A stretch of 64,000 bases of DNA from Eutypa lata (Eukaryota > Ascomycota > Sordariomycetes > Xylariales > Diatrypaceae): NCBI GenBank assembly GCA_022661535.1, contig JAKULF010000007.1, positions 1,302,001 through 1,366,000 of the forward strand, read 5' to 3'. Shown piece after piece: positions 61,006 through 64,000 of the stretch. The notes beneath the pieces were generated by a model, which saw only the letters and a list, made by a program, of their open reading frames with translations, was not told where the DNA came from and did not search any database. The position numbers were made by a program, and so were the translations under genes. Numbering within the stretch: position 1 is the first letter of the stretch; the number at the start of each line of letters is the position of its first letter.

Positions 61006-62654
61006 ATGGCAGACCCCTCCACCTCACCCCCGCTCACCCGCCCCTCCGTCGCCGAGGCCGCAGCCCTAATCCGGCCCCTCGTGCACCGCACGCCCGTCCT
61101 CCGCAACGCGACGCTGACGGCCCTCGCGTCGCGGCGCCGGGACCCGGCCGAGCTGGCGGGGACCGTCTGGGAGTACACCACTATCACTACTACCCCGACA
61201 GAAAAAGGGGATGAGAAGAAGGAGAAAGGGGAAAAGAGGGAACCCGCCAACCCGAAGATCAGGCTCTGGTTCAAATGCGAGAACCTGCAGCGCGTCGGCG
61301 CCTTCAAGGCCAGGGGCGCCTTTCACGCCCTGGAGCGGCTGAAGAGGGAGCCCGGGTGGGTGGAGGGCGGCGGGCGGGAGAGGGGCGTTGTCACGCATAG
61401 TAGTGGTGGGTTTTCCTTTTCCTTTTCTTTTTCTTTTTCTTTCTTAATGTGCTATCTGTACTTATTTTTCTGGGCGTTTCGTTCCTTCTTTTCTTTTTCT
61501 TTTCCTTTTAGACCTCTATCGTTGTTATATTGTTCGCTCTTTACTTACCTTCTTGCACATCATTTGTCCCCCCCCCCTTCTTTTGCCCTCCCCTACTTAC
61601 TATTCTCACATTACCTACTTACGCATCTTAAACTTAAACCCCCTCTTTTCATATGACATGCACACCATCACTCACCCACTAACCCAAAAACCCTCCAGGT
61701 AACCACGCGCAGGCCCTCGCCCTCGCCGCCCGCGAGAGCGGCATCCCCGCGCACATCGTGATGCCGGCGATCTCGACGCCGAGCAAGATCGCCGCCACCA
61801 GGGGGTACGGCGCGCACGTCGTGTTCAGCGGCAGCACGAGCGTCGAGCGCGAGGCCGCCACCCTCCGCGTCATCGAGGACACCGGCGCCCGCCTCGTGCC
61901 CCCCTACGACCACCCGGACATCGTCCTAGGCCAGGGCACGCTCGGCCTCGAGCTCCAGGAGGACGTCGAGGCCCTTCTTGCTGCCGATGCTGATGCGGAT
62001 GCCGATGTTGGTGCTAGTTCTAAGTACCACCACCACCAGCACGGAGCAGACGGGCTGCCAGAGCGCAATATCAGGGCTGCTTCTACGCGCGCTGAGATCG
62101 GCGCTGCTGGCGGGGAAGGGGAAGGGGAAGGGGAAGGGGAAAAGAAGAAGAAGAAAGGCCTCGACGCCATACTAGCCCCCTGCGGCGGCGGCGGCATGCT
62201 CTCGGGCGTGGCGCTCTCCTGCGAGGGGACCGGGATCCGCGTGTTCGGGTGCGAGCCCTGGTTCGAGGGCGCGGACGACGCGAAGCGGGGGTACGAGGCC
62301 GGGGAGCGCGTCGAGGCCGTCAAGACCCTGACGATCGCCGACGGCCTGCGCACGCCGCTCGGCCGCGTGCCCTGGGGCGTCATCTACGAGCGGCGTCTGG
62401 TCGGCGGGTTTTTTAGCGTCAGCGAGGCGGAGATCCGCGGCGCGCTGCGCCTCGTCCTCGAGAGGTTCAAGATGGTCGTCGAGCCCAGCGCCGCCGTCCC
62501 GCTCGCCGTCGCGCTGTACAATGAGGACTTCCGGGCGCTGGTGGAGAGGGAAGGGGGTGCGGAGGGCTGGGATGTCGGGGTTGTGCTCTCGGGGGGGAAT
62601 GTCAGTTTGGAGGCGTTGGGGGGGTTGTTTAAAGAGGATGATGGGGGGAGGTGA
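61006..62654 (+). CDS. Serine racemase/threonine dehydratase-like PLP enzyme
   Basis: This is a fold-type II PLP enzyme, expected to deaminate or racemise L-serine or L-threonine in the cytosol. Exons 61006-61405 and 61699-62654 are joined over a long, C/T-rich 293-bp intron and give 451 residues with HSSGNHAQ restored at the junction. Family signs: the PLP lysine in GAFKARGAF (Lys101), SSGNHAQ (132-138), the phosphate-binding GGGG loop (about 296-299 in [11 protein letters not shown]), the C-terminal [12 protein letters not shown] and SGGN (431-434). It is about 100 residues longer than usual. The extra length comes from low-complexity inserts: [21 protein letters not shown] (about 58-78), [10 protein letters not shown] (about 228-237) and [19 protein letters not shown] (about 244-286). 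It lacks the regulatory domain of biosynthetic Ilv1, so despite its place next to ILV5 I do not call it ILV1. Exact activity is undecided. Confidence 0.85.
62112..62141. repeat. (GGGGAA)5 hexanucleotide repeat in coding sequence
   Basis: Five hexamer units encode the (Gly-Glu)n insert of the PLP enzyme, followed by an AAG run encoding poly-Lys. Confidence 0.88.
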
Positions 62655-64000
62655 AGATGGGGGATGTAAGGTAGGTAGGTCAAGTAGGTATACAGGTAAG
62701 TAGGAAGGGAAGGGGTGAGATGGGGGGGATAGGAGGATGAGGAGTCGCTTGGGGATGTTATGTGCGTGTGCATATGCGTGCATGTATATATAGATGTTAA
62801 CTCGTTTGGTGGCAGTGAATCGAACCGAGGACGCTTATAAATGTTTTCATCCACCCGTGTTTAATCTAGTCTCTATATTTGAAAGGGAGAACAGCACCTG
62901 CAGCGTTCTTTAGAGAGAACCATATACCGAATTTATCAACAAGTTGGCAACGACGCAGCTTACTATCTGGTCTATGCCTATTCCTCAGGTCACAACTAGG
63001 CGATACTTCCTAGAAATTTGGCAGATCCTACTAGATCCTCCTTGTTCATTCCGTGAAGGGAAGGGAGGGGGGGTCAATATAGTTGGAAAGCAAGCCTCGA
63101 AGCTGTTTACCTTATTTCTTTTCATTCATCTAGAAGCTTTGGCAAAGAGGTCCCGAGTTTAGAAAGACTTCCTTCTTACCACAGCCGAGTCATGGAGATA
63201 GATCCATCTCACAGTTTAGACATCGACTGCTTGTGAAAGCTCATGCATAGGTGCCTATTTGTATTTAGAGAAATCTACTACTAGAACATCATTTGTCTCT
63301 ATTCATCGCTATTGTCAAGTTTCTCAGCTACTACAATATCTGCACAAAACGACATAGTGATGTGAGGCTGCAACTGTTATAGAAACTTAAGCCTAGTCAA
63401 GATCAAGGGAAGATTGGATAGATTTACGGTAAAGTCTTCTGAGATGTATATCGTGTGCTTATAAGTGAAGTTGTCAGCTATACAGGCCTTATTTATCTCC
63501 ATATGACATTCGATCCGATACTATCATGTTGGTTAAAGGGAGAGGCGCAGAAATAAATATCGTGACTTTATTACACTCCCTTTCTAGACTTTTCTACAAT
63601 ATATCTTTAACAACTTCTATATAGAAGTTACCAACAAGGCCCTTTTAAAACCGGTCAAAACTATACGTTTTCTAGTTAACGTTGTCCGGTTACTTTTCAA
63701 GGCAGCGAAGCATCTTTATTATCTATTAATTGCATAGATTGAATTTATATCACTTGATATTATCAAATGTTCGATATTTCCATATTTAATTGCACTACGT
63801 AGGTATCCCTTGCATGGATACTTTCTAGAAGATGTTCCAAGATTATCTACAACCTTGCTTATCAATCTATACCTAAGTCAAGTAAGGATATATCAGACCC
63901 TATATTAGTAAGACATTCATGAAATCCAAGGCACGATTCAAGGCCCTGTACATTTCACAACTCCTATAAGTTAATTGTATGCCTATGGAGTATCACAGGC
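62655..64000. other. 3' flank and A/T-rich window end, no gene seen
   Basis: After the PLP enzyme gene come a G-rich stretch with TAGG runs, a lone box-B-like sequence on the minus strand (62817-62826), and from about 63.2 kb A/T-rich DNA without a recognisable coding frame. Old RIP-mutated repeat DNA is possible but not shown. Confidence 0.45.

Noticed and set aside
58565..62654. A branched-chain gene cluster made of ILV5 and an ILV1-like gene
   Set aside because: The second enzyme lacks the regulatory domain of Ilv1 and has the SGGN ending of serine racemase/catabolic dehydratases, so the proximity is probably chance.
62805..62895. Minus-strand tRNA, suggested by GGTTCGATTC and a GCCACCA end
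   Set aside because: The box B is good, but no T stem, box A or full acceptor stem can be paired. At best it is a lone B box or a decayed fragment.

Overview
This is nuclear DNA of a filamentous ascomycete, most likely a Sordariomycete. The evidence is intron-bearing genes with short (about 55-150 bp) GT..AG introns, a class III chitin synthase with the MAYNG...PPVRPVSAY start of filamentous ascomycetes, a Neurospora-type ras-2, an ApsA/Num1-type cortical anchor, and intergenic DNA saturated with tetranucleotide runs built on TAGG/CCTA and TACA/TGTA. There is no operon structure and no plasmid, phage or CRISPR signal. The species cannot be fixed from the window.

Layout, left to right. At 1-1327 (minus) is gamma-glutamyl phosphate reductase, cut by the left edge, divergent from an MFS transporter at 2957-4728. 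Two tRNA-like Pol III units with long inserts in the anticodon loop lie at 5398-6176. An OTU-family deubiquitinase with many homopolymeric inserts is at 7466-8632 (minus). The class III chitin synthase is at 9998-12899 (minus). After about 5.5 kb without a recognisable gene comes an Opy2-like membrane anchor (18521-19777). Then follows a 16-kb gene desert (19.8-36.0 kb) full of microsatellites, including a 115-bp GACA array. A ras-2 GTPase is at 35983-36841 (minus), and a haloacid-dehalogenase-type hydrolase is at 41158-42003 (minus). A second gene-poor stretch runs from 42.0 to 50.4 kb.

The right part is denser and entirely on the plus strand: Num1/ApsA-like PH-domain protein (50429-54832), NEDD8-conjugating enzyme Ubc12 (56642-57414), mitochondrial ketol-acid reductoisomerase Ilv5 (58565-60068) and a serine racemase/threonine dehydratase-like PLP enzyme (61006-62654). 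The last kilobase is A+T-rich with nothing recognisable.

The genes do not form an obvious cluster. Several touch amino-acid metabolism (proline, branched-chain, serine/threonine). Others touch polarised growth and the cortex (chitin synthase III, Ras-2, Opy2, ApsA/Num1). This looks like ordinary core genome with very repeat-prone intergenic DNA. The most notable signals are the covarying tRNA-like pair with abnormal anticodon loops, microsatellite-derived insertions inside two conserved enzymes, an in-frame (skippable) intron inside the PH domain of the ApsA-like protein, and the mixed-motif tetranucleotide desert. I found no clear new multi-gene system.
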